Source of the DNA: Bacillus haynesii
GTDB lineage: Bacteria > Bacillota > Bacilli > Bacillales > Bacillaceae
DNA: 64,000 nt
Direction of reading: 5' to 3'
NCBI RefSeq assembly: GCF_001969855.1
Contig: NZ_MRBL01000007.1
Location: 62,001 to 126,000 of the forward strand
The translations under genes were made by a program, and so were the position numbers. The notes beneath the pieces are model-generated. The model saw nothing but the letters and a program-made list of their open reading frames with translations. It was not told the DNA's origin and did not search any database. Shown here in pieces: positions 35,972 through 44,465 of the stretch. The first letter of the stretch is position 1, and each line of letters begins with the position of its first letter.

Positions 35972-36814
35972 ATGGTCATAGCGGAAGCAAAAAAATTGTT
36001 CATTGTCATCATCGGCGCCTTGTTAAATGCCATCGGATTGAATCTGTTTTTGATTCCCGCCGATGTTTACGCCAGCGGTTTTACGGGGGTGGCGCAGCTT
36101 TTATCGAGTGCGCTTGACCAGTACAGCCCGATTTATTTTTCAACGGGGACGCTATTGTTTATTTTAAACATTCCCGTCGGGATTCTAGGCTGGCTGAAGG
36201 TCGGGCGCTCATTTACGGTTTACAGCATTTTGAGCGTGGCCTTGACGACGGTCTTTTTAGGGATGCTCCCTGAGGCGAGCCTGTCAAACGATATTTTACT
36301 GAATGCCGTGTTCGGCGGGGTGATCGCCGCGGTCGGAATCGGCCTGACCCTTAAATACGGGGCTTCAACGGGCGGTTTGGATATTATTGCGATGATCCTG
36401 GCGAAGTGGAAAGACAAACCGGTCGGCACCTATTTCTTTATTTTAAACGGTGCAATCATTTTAACAGCAGGATTATTGAACGGGTGGGAGAAAGCATTAT
36501 ATACGCTCGTTACACTATATGTGACAACCAGGGTGATTGATGCCATCCACACCCGCCACGCCAAGCTCACCGTTATGATTGTCACAAAGAAAGCGGAGGA
36601 GATCAAAGAAGCCATTTACGGAAAGATGGTCCGCGGAATTACAACCGTTCCGGCGAAAGGCGCCTTTACGAATGAACAGAAAGAAATGATGATGATTGTC
36701 ATTACAAGGTATGAATTGTACGACTTGGAAAAAATTATTAATGAAGTTGATCCAAAAGCTTTCACAAACGTCGTACAGACAACACAGGTTTTAGGGTTTT
36801 TCCGCAAAGATTAA
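35972..36814 (+). CDS. yitT: YitT-family membrane protein (DUF161/DUF2179)
   Basis: 280 residues: five or six membrane helices (FIVIIGALLNAIGLNLFLIP; GFTGVAQLLSSAL; GGVIAAVGIGLTLKYGASTGG) and a cytosolic C-terminal DUF2179 domain (FTNEQKEMMMIVITRYELYDLEKII ... FTNVVQTTQVLGFF). Transport function is presumed, substrate unknown. RBS GCGGAGGAAC before ATG. A GTTTTC-N15-GGGTAA stretch upstream vaguely resembles a SigB promoter with too long a spacer. Confidence 0.85.
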   Translation: MVIAEAKKLFIVIIGALLNAIGLNLFLIPADVYASGFTGVAQLLSSALDQYSPIYFSTGTLLFILNIPVGILGWLKVGRSFTVYSILSVALTTVFLGMLPEASLSNDILLNAVFGGVIAAVGIGLTLKYGASTGGLDIIAMILAKWKDKPVGTYFFILNGAIILTAGLLNGWEKALYTLVTLYVTTRVIDAIHTRHAKLTVMIVTKKAEEIKEAIYGKMVRGITTVPAKGAFTNEQKEMMMIVITRYELYDLEKIINEVDPKAFTNVVQTTQVLGFFRKD

Positions 36815-36829
36815 TGAAAGGGTGAATGA

Positions 36830-37282
36830 ATGCGGCTGATTTCCATGATTGTGATGCTGCTGTTTGTCAGTGGATGCGGGCAAAACGGGGATCAAGTCCC
36901 CGATAAGGAGGTATCAGGGGAAGTGGATAACGGGAGTGTGACATTGACGGTTGAACCCGTCCAGAAGCAGGGAGAAATCGAATTTCGGATGTCGGTTGTA
37001 AACCATACGGATGATACGGCAGAGTTTGAATTCAGCAGCGGACAGAAATTTGAACTGATCGTCAGCGACAAAGAAGGAAATGAAAGGTACCGCTACTCGA
37101 AAGGAAAAATGTTTACACAGGCGTTTCAGTCGATGACGCTCAATCCGAAAGAGTCTTACGATTTTACTGATGTATGGAAAGAGGTGCCTGAACCCGGCAC
37201 ATATGAAGTAAACGTGACATTTTTGGGAAGATCGGAACAGTTAGCAACTTTGAGGGCCGGCAAAACGTTTGAAGTGAAATAG
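36830..37282 (+). CDS. ipi: BsuPI proteinase-inhibitor domain protein, lipoprotein form (Ipi)
   Basis: 150 residues. Residues 1-16 form a short signal with lipobox VSGC (Cys16), followed by a linker and a BsuPI domain (MSVVNHTDDTAEFEFSSGQKF ... SYDFTDVWKEVPEPGTYEVN). The B. subtilis counterpart is the intracellular proteinase inhibitor, 119 residues and without a signal peptide as I recall. So this version would be membrane-anchored outside, facing secreted proteases instead. Follows yitT by 15 bp and ends at a strong hairpin. The start has AAAGGGTGA upstream. Confidence 0.82.
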   Translation: MRLISMIVMLLFVSGCGQNGDQVPDKEVSGEVDNGSVTLTVEPVQKQGEIEFRMSVVNHTDDTAEFEFSSGQKFELIVSDKEGNERYRYSKGKMFTQAFQSMTLNPKESYDFTDVWKEVPEPGTYEVNVTFLGRSEQLATLRAGKTFEVK

Positions 37283-37293
37283 CCATCAAAAAA

Positions 37294-37318
37294 GGCATCC
37301 CGGAAGGATGCCTTTTTT
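37294..37318 (+). terminator. Terminator after ipi
   Basis: GGCATCC - CGGAA - GGATGCC stem followed by TTTTTT, 12 bases after the stop. Confidence 0.9.
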
Positions 37319-37382
37319 GTATTCTGTCAGGGCAGAAGGATCGGCGGTGACTGAACACCGCCGCCCTCACATCCATTGACCG

Positions 37383-38363
37383 TTAATATTGATCCCCGTT
37401 GAAAATAGAATTTTTAACGATGACGTAGTCTACGTTGCGGATCGCATCGAGCTTATTTCCTCCCGCATAAGAAATAGATGACTGCAGATCCTGTTCCATT
37501 TCCGTCAGCGTATCCATGATCGCGCCTTTATGCGCCACGTACATTTTTTTGCCTTCGACATTTTTCTTTTCACCTTTTTGGTACTCAGAAGCTGAACCAA
37601 AATATTCTTTGTAGAGCTCGCCGTCTTTTTCGATCGTTGCTCCAGGCGATTCTTCGTGACCGGCAAACAGCGAACCGATCATGACCATCGTCGCCCCGAA
37701 TCTGACCGATTTGGCGATGTCCCCGTGGGTGCGGATGCCGCCGTCTGCAATGATCGGCTTGCTTGCCGCTTTTGCACACCAGCGCAGCGCAGCCAGCTGC
37801 CATCCGCCTGTTCCAAAACCGGTCTTGATTTTGGTAATGCAGACTTTTCCGGGACCGATGCCGACTTTTGTAGCGTCGGCTCCGGCGTTTTCAAGTTCTC
37901 TCACAGCTTCAGGCGTTCCGACATTTCCTGCGATCACGAAGCTGTCCGGAAGATGTTTTTTAATGTGCTGAATCATGTTGATGACGGCGTTCGAGTGACC
38001 GTGGGCGATATCGATCGTGATGTACTCAGGTTTGAGATTCGCTCTCGTCAGCTCTTCGATAAATGCGTATTCTTCATCTTTGACTCCGACGCTGATTGAA
38101 GAAAACAAACCGCGCGCCATCATGTCTTTAATAAAATCGATCCGTGTTTCCGGCTCAAAGCGGTGCATCACATAAAAGTAACCGTTTTCCGCTAATGAAA
38201 CAGCCAGCTTTTCATCTATAATGGTCTGCATATTGGCCGGCACCACAGGCAGTTTAAATGTTCTTCCGCCAAACTGCACGGATGTATCACATTCAGAACG
38301 GCTCTTGACGATGCACTTTGCAGGAATTAGTTGAATATCTTCGTAATCAAACACGTTTTCCAA
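37383..38363 (-). CDS. guaC: GMP reductase GuaC
   Basis: 326 residues, IMPDH/GMPR family, GuaC2 type. Catalytic loop [17 protein letters not shown] with the active Cys, flanked by [11 protein letters not shown] and [10 protein letters not shown] (phosphate site). It converts GMP to IMP with NADPH. The predicted start is TTG at 38361-38363 (reads [14 protein letters not shown], matching the B. subtilis N-terminus), 9 bases after GGGGG; the frame open to 38378 would place the start inside the ribosome site. PurR-like boxes lie upstream. Confidence 0.92.
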   Translation of the reverse strand: MENVFDYEDIQLIPAKCIVKSRSECDTSVQFGGRTFKLPVVPANMQTIIDEKLAVSLAENGYFYVMHRFEPETRIDFIKDMMARGLFSSISVGVKDEEYAFIEELTRANLKPEYITIDIAHGHSNAVINMIQHIKKHLPDSFVIAGNVGTPEAVRELENAGADATKVGIGPGKVCITKIKTGFGTGGWQLAALRWCAKAASKPIIADGGIRTHGDIAKSVRFGATMVMIGSLFAGHEESPGATIEKDGELYKEYFGSASEYQKGEKKNVEGKKMYVAHKGAIMDTLTEMEQDLQSSISYAGGNKLDAIRNVDYVIVKNSIFNGDQY

Positions 38364-38376
38364 TATAAAAACCCCC

Positions 38377-38420
38377 AAAAACGAATATTTGTTTATTTAA
38401 TATATAAAATGTTCGCCTTT
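38377..38420 (-). promoter_or_regulatory. Candidate PurR boxes upstream of guaC
   Basis: Inverted CGAA cores at 38382-38385 and 38412-38415 (TTCG on the plus strand), separated by 26 bases, close to the 24-25 expected for paired PurBoxes. On the minus strand AAAGGCGAACATT matches the box AWWWCCGAACWWT at 11 of 13 positions. B. subtilis guaC belongs to the PurR regulon. The second box covers the Shine-Dalgarno region. Confidence 0.4.
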
Positions 38421-38482
38421 TATAATGTACTTCCTTTTGCTTCCGATGTCAAATTTTTATGTTTTGAAAGCAGAAAAATAAA

Positions 38483-38514
38483 AAAGGAGCCGTGCCGATG
38501 GCACAGACTCCTTT
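38483..38514 (-). terminator. Terminator of the small-gene pair
   Basis: On the minus strand AAAGGAGTCTGTGCC and GGCACGGCTCCTTT pair around ATC with one bulge/mismatch, followed by TTTT. It lies just past the DUF3813-like gene. Confidence 0.75.
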
Positions 38515-38540
38515 CCGGCTGTCAAAAAGCCGGTGTGGTG

Positions 38541-38729
38541 TTATGAAAGTTGATCTAGCTGCTCCTGAAGATTGTGAAGCTGGCGCCGTTCGGCATCAGT
38601 TGAATTGGCAAACGCCGAGGAAAGGGCGTTTTTGGCTCTTGCAACGGCTTTCGCCTTTTCGCCTGAATCCGCCGAAGCTTCAGCTTCATGTACGGCTGCT
38701 TTGGCCATTTGAAACAGTTCGTTTCTCAT
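38541..38729 (-). CDS. Small DUF3813-like protein, 62 residues
   Basis: 62 residues, Ala/Glu-rich and predicted all-helical (MRNELFQMAKAAVHEAEAS ... RRQLHNLQEQLDQL), fitting the DUF3813 family from Bacillus. Starts one base after the preceding small gene stops, so the two form a coupled pair. Function unknown. Confidence 0.65.
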   Translation of the reverse strand: MRNELFQMAKAAVHEAEASADSGEKAKAVARAKNALSSAFANSTDAERRQLHNLQEQLDQLS

Positions 38730-38730
38730 G

Positions 38731-38871
38731 CTACAGCCCTCCGCATTCCGTCGGGCCGCTCTTCTGTTCAGCCTCTTCTAATGTGGAGCGGTAAGGGAAC
38801 CTGGCGGCATGCTGTTTAAGCGAATCCTTGCCTTGCTGAATAAACCGTTTTGATTTGCTGCGTTTACCCAT
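38731..38871 (-). CDS. Small basic hypothetical protein, 46 residues
   Basis: 46 residues, N-terminally basic (MGKRSKSKRFIQQGKDSLKQ) and Cys/Gly-ending (GPTECGGL). ATG 38869-38871 follows GGGGGA, 7 bases away; the frame is open to 38922 without a ribosome site. First gene of a two-gene transcript with the DUF3813-like gene, upstream of which yitU lies on the same strand. I do not recognise a named family. Confidence 0.6.
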   Translation of the reverse strand: MGKRSKSKRFIQQGKDSLKQHAARFPYRSTLEEAEQKSGPTECGGL

Positions 38872-38968
38872 CTTGAATTCCCCCTTAACACGAGTGACGG
38901 TCCGGTGCGGCCGTCTTCTCATAGTATTGCCGTTTTAAAAAGCCGTTTATGAATGGCAAATTATAAAA

Positions 38969-39781
38969 TTATAAAGCGAAGTAATCCTTTAAAAAGACTG
39001 CGATACCGTCTTCTTCGTTCGATTTCGTGACCTTGTTTGCAACGCTTTTTACCCCTTCGATGCCGTTGCCCATCGCTACGCCGCAGCCTGCGAACTCGAG
39101 CATTTCAAGGTCGTTGTCTTCATCGCCGAAGGCAATCACCCGTTCAGGCGGTATCCCGTAGTAGTCGGTGATTTTCTCTAAGCCGACCGCTTTATTGATG
39201 CCGCTTTTAATCAGTTCGATCACATGCCACGGGGCCGCCCATCTTCTATGGTCGACCATCTCCGCGTGAACGTCTGACAGATAGGAGCGGATCGCCGGAA
39301 CATCCTCTTCTTTTGCGTGAATCAGTACGCTTGTCACATCCTGGCCGAGGTTTGTTCTTAAATCTCCGACTGTAATATTCGGGCTGCCCATCGTAAAGAC
39401 ATCAATCAGTTTTTCGTCATGATAATGAAAATAAACATCATCGACAATTTCAGCAAGGATATTATGTACGTTGTACGTCTCGCTGACTTCAATGATCTGT
39501 TTGACCACCTCGAGATCAAGAGAGGTATGGAAGCGTCCCCAGCTTTGATCTTTAGGGTGATGGACAAACGCCCCGTTGAAATTGACGATCGGCGTATCAA
39601 GCTGGAGCTGATCATAATACATGGAGCTTGCTCTGAACGGTCTTCCCGTAGAAATGCACACGTAATGTCCATCTTCCCGCAGCTTGCGGATGACTTCGCC
39701 GGAGCTTTCCGAGATGGTCTTGTCGTCTTTTAATAATGTACCGTCTAAGTCCAATGCAATTAAATATGGTTTTGTCTCCAT
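38969..39781 (-). CDS. yitU: HAD-superfamily phosphatase, Cof type (YitU)
   Basis: 270 residues. HAD motif I DLDGTLLKDD at the N-terminus, Cof C2 cap, and motif IV GDEDNDLEMLEFAG near the C-terminus. In B. subtilis YitU is reported as one of the phosphatases dephosphorylating a riboflavin precursor, among other substrates. Position next to yitV-yitW agrees. Divergent from yitV. Confidence 0.87.
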   Translation of the reverse strand: METKPYLIALDLDGTLLKDDKTISESSGEVIRKLREDGHYVCISTGRPFRASSMYYDQLQLDTPIVNFNGAFVHHPKDQSWGRFHTSLDLEVVKQIIEVSETYNVHNILAEIVDDVYFHYHDEKLIDVFTMGSPNITVGDLRTNLGQDVTSVLIHAKEEDVPAIRSYLSDVHAEMVDHRRWAAPWHVIELIKSGINKAVGLEKITDYYGIPPERVIAFGDEDNDLEMLEFAGCGVAMGNGIEGVKSVANKVTKSNEEDGIAVFLKDYFAL

Positions 39782-39903
39782 AAATGCTCCTTTATTGTGA
39801 ATTTGAAAGTTCTGACTTACCTATAGTGTATCTTTTTACCTTCTTTATTGTCTACATGTTAAACTGATGATGATGGACATCCTAAAAGGAGGAAGAAACA
39901 GTC

Positions 39904-40671
39904 GTGATCATAATCGAAAAGCAACATATTTCAAACATTCCTCTTTTGCATATTGTAAAAGAGGAGAAAAAAGAGAAAGCTCTTCCTCTTGTTTTCTTCA
40001 TACATGGTTTTACAAGCGCAAAAGAGCATAACCTTCACTTCGCATATCTGCTTGCTGAAAAAGGAATGCGCGTGATTCTGCCCGAGGCTCTCTATCACGG
40101 GGAGAGGGATGAACAGCTCACCCAGGAAGAGCTCGCCCCGAGGTTTTGGGAGATCGTCACGAATGAAATCAAAGAGCTCGACGTGCTGAAAAACCACTTT
40201 GAACGTGAAAACCTGATTGAAAAGGGCCGTATCGGCGCCGCCGGAACTTCGATGGGCGGCATTGTCACGCTCGGCGCTTTGACCCAATACGAATGGATTA
40301 CAACTGCCGTCAGTTTAATGGGCAGCCCCGCCTATGTAGAATTTTTTGATCAGCAGCTCGCTTTTATGCGTGAAAAGAAAATTGAACTTCCTTTCACAGA
40401 AGAACAAATCGAACAGCAGCGCGAAGAATTGAAGCGTTTTGACTTGAGTCTGCAGCCGGACAAATTGAACATGAGGCCGCTTTTATTTTGGCACGGCAAA
40501 CAGGATGGCACCGTTCCGTATGCTTTGGCGCGCCGCTTCTATGAATCGATTATTCCGCTGTATGAAGCTCAGCCTGACTTGCTGCATTTTATCGAAGATG
40601 AGCGGGCCGGACATAAAGTATCGAGGGAAGGCCTTTTGAAAACAGTCGAATGGTTCGATGTGCACTTGTAA
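39904..40671 (+). CDS. yitV: Alpha/beta hydrolase, esterase (YitV)
   Basis: 255 residues, alpha/beta hydrolase: oxyanion region FIHGFTSAKEHN, nucleophile elbow GAAGTSMGG (Ser), acid LFWHGKQDGTVPYA (Asp) and a late His in AGHKVSREG. Start is GTG 39904-39906 with AAAGGAGG 11 bases upstream. Natural substrate unknown. Same neighbourhood as B. subtilis yitV. Confidence 0.88.
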   Translation: MIIIEKQHISNIPLLHIVKEEKKEKALPLVFFIHGFTSAKEHNLHFAYLLAEKGMRVILPEALYHGERDEQLTQEELAPRFWEIVTNEIKELDVLKNHFERENLIEKGRIGAAGTSMGGIVTLGALTQYEWITTAVSLMGSPAYVEFFDQQLAFMREKKIELPFTEEQIEQQREELKRFDLSLQPDKLNMRPLLFWHGKQDGTVPYALARRFYESIIPLYEAQPDLLHFIEDERAGHKVSREGLLKTVEWFDVHL

Positions 40672-40733
40672 GTACTATCGTTTTAGAAAATGAACGAAGT
40701 GCGTTATACTGATGAAAAAAGGAGTGAGGAAGA

Positions 40734-41042
40734 GTGGATGAAGCATTAAAAGAAAACATCATGGGCGCCCTTGAACAGGTCGTTGACCCTGAACTGGGCG
40801 TCGATATCGTCAATCTCGGACTTGTATATGACGTGGATATGGATGAGAACGGCAAAACAGACGTGACCATGACTTTGACTTCAATGGGCTGTCCGCTGGC
40901 GCCTGTCATTGTAGATGAAGTTAAAAAAGCGCTGGCAGATATTCCGGAAGTCAAGGAAGTTGACGTTCATATCGTCTGGAATCCACCTTGGACACGGGAC
41001 AAAATGTCGCGATATGCGAAAATCGCACTTGGCATCCAATAA
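40734..41042 (+). CDS. yitW: MIP18/SufT-family Fe-S assembly protein (YitW)
   Basis: 102 residues, DUF59 family: VDPELGVDIVNLGLVYDV and TLTSMGCPLAPVIVDEVKKAL with the conserved Cys, then VHIVWNPPWTRDKMS. Relatives (SufT, MIP18) help load Fe-S clusters. GTG start with AAAGGAGTGAGG upstream. Lies 62 bp after yitV and ends at a terminator. Confidence 0.88.
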   Translation: MDEALKENIMGALEQVVDPELGVDIVNLGLVYDVDMDENGKTDVTMTLTSMGCPLAPVIVDEVKKALADIPEVKEVDVHIVWNPPWTRDKMSRYAKIALGIQ

Positions 41043-41050
41043 ACGTTTCC

Positions 41051-41084
41051 AGAGCCTGCTCAATCGTTGACAGGCTCTTTCTTT
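41051..41084 (+). terminator. Terminator of yitW
   Basis: AGAGCCTG (41051-41058) and CAGGCTCT (41071-41078) with a 12-base loop, then TTCTTTTT. Confidence 0.85.
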
Positions 41085-41143
41085 TTCGAATAAGGGAGCC
41101 GCCGAAATAGATACGAGACGTATCCGGCAGATCGCCTCTCACG
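41060..41143 (-). pseudogene. Possible 3' remnant of a membrane-protein gene
   Basis: On the minus strand a 27-codon stretch reads RERRSAGYVSYLFRRLPYSK then KKEPVND and a stop, bounded upstream by TAA. The basic, aromatic tail resembles the C-terminus of a transporter. In B. subtilis yitY and yitZ (an MFS-type gene) lie between yitW and argC; they are missing here, so this may be the last trace of yitZ. Codon pattern is suggestive only. Confidence 0.2.
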
Positions 41144-41151
41144 TTATTAAA

Positions 41152-41179
41152 AAGAACGCTGGTACAAGCGTTCTTTTTT
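41152..41179 (+). terminator. Second hairpin in the yitW-argC gap
   Basis: AAGAACGCT - GGTACA - AGCGTTCTT followed by TTTTT. A bona fide terminator shape but no gene ends directly before it; it may back up the yitW terminator or belong to a lost gene. Bases 41180-41300 show nothing else recognisable. Confidence 0.65.
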
Positions 41180-41303
41180 TATTGCAAAACGGCAGCAGGC
41201 ACATTCTCCGGTTTGAAAAACGGAGAACCCGGGAAGGTAAGAACGGAGCACGGCCAAGCTGAGGAAAAGGACGGCCGGCGGGAGGAAAGCACCAATATGA
41301 AAG

Positions 41304-41358
41304 ATGAATAAAAAAATATTAAATATACAATTGAATTAATTTTTATTCATGTTATAAT
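41304..41358 (+). promoter_or_regulatory. argC promoter with ARG-box operator
   Basis: TTGAAT 41331-41336 and TATAAT 41353-41358 with 16-bp spacing. ATGAATAAAAAAAT (41304-41317) and ATTTTTATTCAT (41339-41350) are inverted copies of the ArgR/AhrC ARG-box motif CATGAATAAAAATKCAAK, the second lying between -35 and -10. AhrC with arginine would repress the operon here. Confidence 0.75.
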
Positions 41359-41397
41359 GTTAAATAATTTCACAAAGACCAAGAAGGTGAACTTGTT

Positions 41398-42435
41398 TTG
41401 AAAATAGGTATTATAGGTGCTACTGGCTATGGAGGGGCAGAAATCATGAGGATTATGAGGACTCACCCTTATGCAGGTGAATGCATATTGTATTCATCGA
41501 GTGATGAGGGAGCCCGCTATGATGCCGCATACCCGCACCTTGTAAAACTGACAGATCAACACTTGCAACCAATCGATCTTAAGAAGATTGCGAACGAAAT
41601 CGATTTTTTATTTATCGCAGCGCCTCCCGGGGTATCCAGCCGGCTGACGCCACAGTTTGATGGATATGACATACCGATTATTGACCTGTCCGGCGATCTC
41701 AGGATACAGGACCCAAGCGTCTATGAAAAGTGGTACAAAAGGGAAGCCGCGCCTGAACACGTGCTTCAAAAAGCGGTATACGGACTGTCTGAGCTGAATC
41801 GGGAAGACATTAAAACGGCGCAGTACATAGCCAATCCTGGATGTTTTCCGACAGCGGTCCTTCTCGGCTTGGCGCCGCTCGTCAAAAGCGGCAGCATCAA
41901 CGAATCTTTTGTCATCATCGATGCAAAAACAGGGGTGTCAGGGGCAGGCAGAAAGGCGGCGATGGGCACTCATTTTTCAGAGGTCAATGACAATTTTAAA
42001 ATATACAAGGTAAACGAACACCAGCACACGCCTGAAATCGAGCAAGCTGTCAAACAGTGGGACTCCGCATTTAAACCGATCACATTCAGCACGCATTTAG
42101 TTCCGATGACAAGAGGCATTATGGCGACCATCTACACAGAGCTGAAAGACAGTATGGATGCCGAACAGCTGCAACTTGTTTTTTCTAAATTTTATAAAGA
42201 TTCGTACTTTGTCAGGGTAAGAGAAAACGGTTCGTTCCCTGCAACCAAAGAGGTGTACGGCAGCAATTTTTGCGATATCGGTGTTACCGTTGATGAACGG
42301 ACGAACAGAGTGACGATCGTGTCAGTGATCGATAACTTGATGAAGGGAGCTGCGGGTCAGGCGGTTCAAAACTTCAACATTATGAACGGCTGGAGCGAAA
42401 CCGCCGGGCTCGAATTTACGCCAATTTATCCATAA
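41398..42435 (+). CDS. argC: N-acetyl-gamma-glutamyl-phosphate reductase ArgC
   Basis: 345 residues: N-terminal NADP-binding [16 protein letters not shown], catalytic Cys in NPGCFPTA (about residue 149). Reduces N-acetylglutamyl phosphate to the semialdehyde. Start is TTG 41398-41400 with AAGAAGGTG upstream. First gene of argCJBD-carAB-argF. Confidence 0.95.
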   Translation: MKIGIIGATGYGGAEIMRIMRTHPYAGECILYSSSDEGARYDAAYPHLVKLTDQHLQPIDLKKIANEIDFLFIAAPPGVSSRLTPQFDGYDIPIIDLSGDLRIQDPSVYEKWYKREAAPEHVLQKAVYGLSELNREDIKTAQYIANPGCFPTAVLLGLAPLVKSGSINESFVIIDAKTGVSGAGRKAAMGTHFSEVNDNFKIYKVNEHQHTPEIEQAVKQWDSAFKPITFSTHLVPMTRGIMATIYTELKDSMDAEQLQLVFSKFYKDSYFVRVRENGSFPATKEVYGSNFCDIGVTVDERTNRVTIVSVIDNLMKGAAGQAVQNFNIMNGWSETAGLEFTPIYP

Positions 42436-42454
42436 GACGGGAGAGAACAAACTT

Positions 42455-43675
42455 ATGATTCAGGTGAGTCAAGACAGCATAAAAAAAACAGACGGAAGCG
42501 TCGCTTCGCCTCTGGGCTATCTGGCAAAAGGGGTCCACTGCGGCCTCCGCTATTCAAAAAAGGATCTTGGAATCATCATCAGCTCAAGACCGGCGGTGAG
42601 CGCCGCCGTTTATACCCAAAGCCACTTTCAGGCTGCACCGATCAAGGTGACGCAGGAAAGCCTCAAAAAAAGCGCGCAACTGCAAGCCGTCATCGTCAAC
42701 AGTGCCAATGCCAACGCATGCACGGGAGAACAGGGCTTAAAAGATGCATATGAAATGCGCCGTCAAAGCGCTGATATGCTTGGGATCGAGCCGGAACTGG
42801 TGGCCGTGTCCTCAACCGGCGTCATCGGCGAATACCTCAAGATGGAGAACATCGCAAAAGGCATCAGCCTTCTCGCCGAGACAGAGCCTGCCGAAGGCGA
42901 TTTCGAAGAAGCGATCTTAACGACGGACACCGTGATCAAACAAACGTGCTATGAACTGAGGATCGGCGGACAAAAAGTAACGATCGGCGGAGCGGCCAAA
43001 GGGTCGGGGATGATCCACCCGAATATGGCGACGATGCTCGGCTTTGTCACAACAGATGCATGCATCGAAGAAAGCGCGTTGCAAAGGGCATTAAGGGAAA
43101 TCACGGACGTTTCGTTCAACCAGATAACGGTCGACGGGGACACATCGACGAACGATATGGTGCTCGTCATGGCGAACGGCTGCGCCGGAAATGAGCGCCT
43201 CCATGAAGAACACGAAGATTGGCCGGTTTTCAAAAAAGGCCTGCAGCTTGTCTGCACAGACCTCGCCAAACAAATCGCGAGAGACGGTGAAGGGGCGACG
43301 AAGCTGATCGAGGTTGAAGTGAACGGCGCCAAAAGCAATCTTGAAGCGCAAATCATCGCCAAAAAAATCGTCGGCTCAAACCTTGTAAAAACCGCGGTTT
43401 ACGGAACGGATGCGAACTGGGGCAGAATCGTTGTCGCGATCGGGGATAGCATAGCTGCTGTGACACCGGAGAAGGTGGAAATCCGCCTGGGCGGCCAATG
43501 CCTTTTTAAAAATAACGAACCGCAGCCGTTTTCAGAGGAGCTGGCCAAAACATATTTAGAAAACAGCGAAGTGAAAATCGAGGTTTACATGCAGGAAGGT
43601 GAAGGAAAGGGGACGGCTTGGGGCTGCGATTTAACTTATGAATACGTCAAAATCAATGCGAGCTATCGTACGTAA
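42455..43675 (+). CDS. argJ: Bifunctional ornithine acetyltransferase / N-acetylglutamate synthase ArgJ
   Basis: 406 residues. The self-cleavage site is in HPNMATMLGF, between Ala192 and Thr193, making alpha and beta chains with Thr as nucleophile. Recycles acetyl from N-acetylornithine to glutamate; the Bacillus enzyme also uses acetyl-CoA. 19 bp after argC. Confidence 0.95.
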   Translation: MIQVSQDSIKKTDGSVASPLGYLAKGVHCGLRYSKKDLGIIISSRPAVSAAVYTQSHFQAAPIKVTQESLKKSAQLQAVIVNSANANACTGEQGLKDAYEMRRQSADMLGIEPELVAVSSTGVIGEYLKMENIAKGISLLAETEPAEGDFEEAILTTDTVIKQTCYELRIGGQKVTIGGAAKGSGMIHPNMATMLGFVTTDACIEESALQRALREITDVSFNQITVDGDTSTNDMVLVMANGCAGNERLHEEHEDWPVFKKGLQLVCTDLAKQIARDGEGATKLIEVEVNGAKSNLEAQIIAKKIVGSNLVKTAVYGTDANWGRIVVAIGDSIAAVTPEKVEIRLGGQCLFKNNEPQPFSEELAKTYLENSEVKIEVYMQEGEGKGTAWGCDLTYEYVKINASYRT

Positions 43676-43688
43676 AAAGGGGATCACA

Positions 43689-44465
43689 ATGGGGAAAACA
43701 ATCGTTTTTAAATGCGGCGGAAGCATCATCCGCGAACTATCGGACGAATTTTTTCAAAATCTGAAAGAGCTGACTGAAAGCGGCTGGAAAATCGCGCTCG
43801 TCCACGGGGGCGGACCCGATATTACAAAGATGCTGAAGAAACTCAATATTCGAACCGAATTCGTCAACGGACAGCGCAAGACGACAAAAGCGGTTCTTGA
43901 AGTCGCTGAAATGGTCCTGTCCGGTTCGATCAACAAATTTTTCGTTGCTGAGCTGGCGAAGCACGGCCTTCCGGCTGTCGGCGTATCAGGAAAAGACGGG
44001 GGACTGCTCCTTGCCGACTATTTAAATGAAAAAGAATACGGTCAGGTCGGGCGCATAAAAAAAGTAAACAGCCGAATGGCCGAAGCGCTCATGGAAAAAG
44101 GGTTTATTCCGGTTATCGCCCCCCTCTCGATGACGGATGGCTGTGAGACCTTGAATGTGAACGCCGATTTGGCGGCGTCGGCTGTTGCCGCAGCCTTGTG
44201 CGCTGATAAATTGATGTTTGTGACAGATGTCAAAGGGATTATGAAAAACGAAGAAATGCTGAAAGAGCTGACGTCCGAAGATATTGAAAGCCTGATTGCT
44301 GAAGGTGTGATCTCGGGAGGCATGATACCAAAAGTACATTCCGCAAAAGAGGCTCTCACAGATGAAGTAGATGAAGTGATGATTGTGAGCGGGAAAGGAT
44401 CTTTCCTGACGAAAGACAATTTCATCGGTACGAAAATCATCAAACAAAAGGAGGCCGTATCGTGA
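43689..44465 (+). CDS. argB: N-acetylglutamate kinase ArgB
   Basis: 258 residues, amino-acid kinase fold: KCGGSII at the N-terminus, LVHGGGPDI, and late GGMIPKVHSA. Phosphorylates N-acetylglutamate. ATG 43689 follows AAAAAGGGGATC; the frame is open back to 43638 inside argJ. 13 bp after argJ, and overlaps argD by 4 bp. Confidence 0.95.
   Translation: MGKTIVFKCGGSIIRELSDEFFQNLKELTESGWKIALVHGGGPDITKMLKKLNIRTEFVNGQRKTTKAVLEVAEMVLSGSINKFFVAELAKHGLPAVGVSGKDGGLLLADYLNEKEYGQVGRIKKVNSRMAEALMEKGFIPVIAPLSMTDGCETLNVNADLAASAVAAALCADKLMFVTDVKGIMKNEEMLKELTSEDIESLIAEGVISGGMIPKVHSAKEALTDEVDEVMIVSGKGSFLTKDNFIGTKIIKQKEAVS

Noticed and set aside
40951..41142. 63-codon minus-strand frame entering yitW
   Set aside because: No Shine-Dalgarno site, runs antisense into yitW through its terminator; the adjacent frame gives the more gene-like tail considered as a remnant.
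41152..41179. Hairpin as an attenuator of the arg operon
   Set aside because: It is upstream of the predicted argC promoter, so it cannot be in the arg leader.
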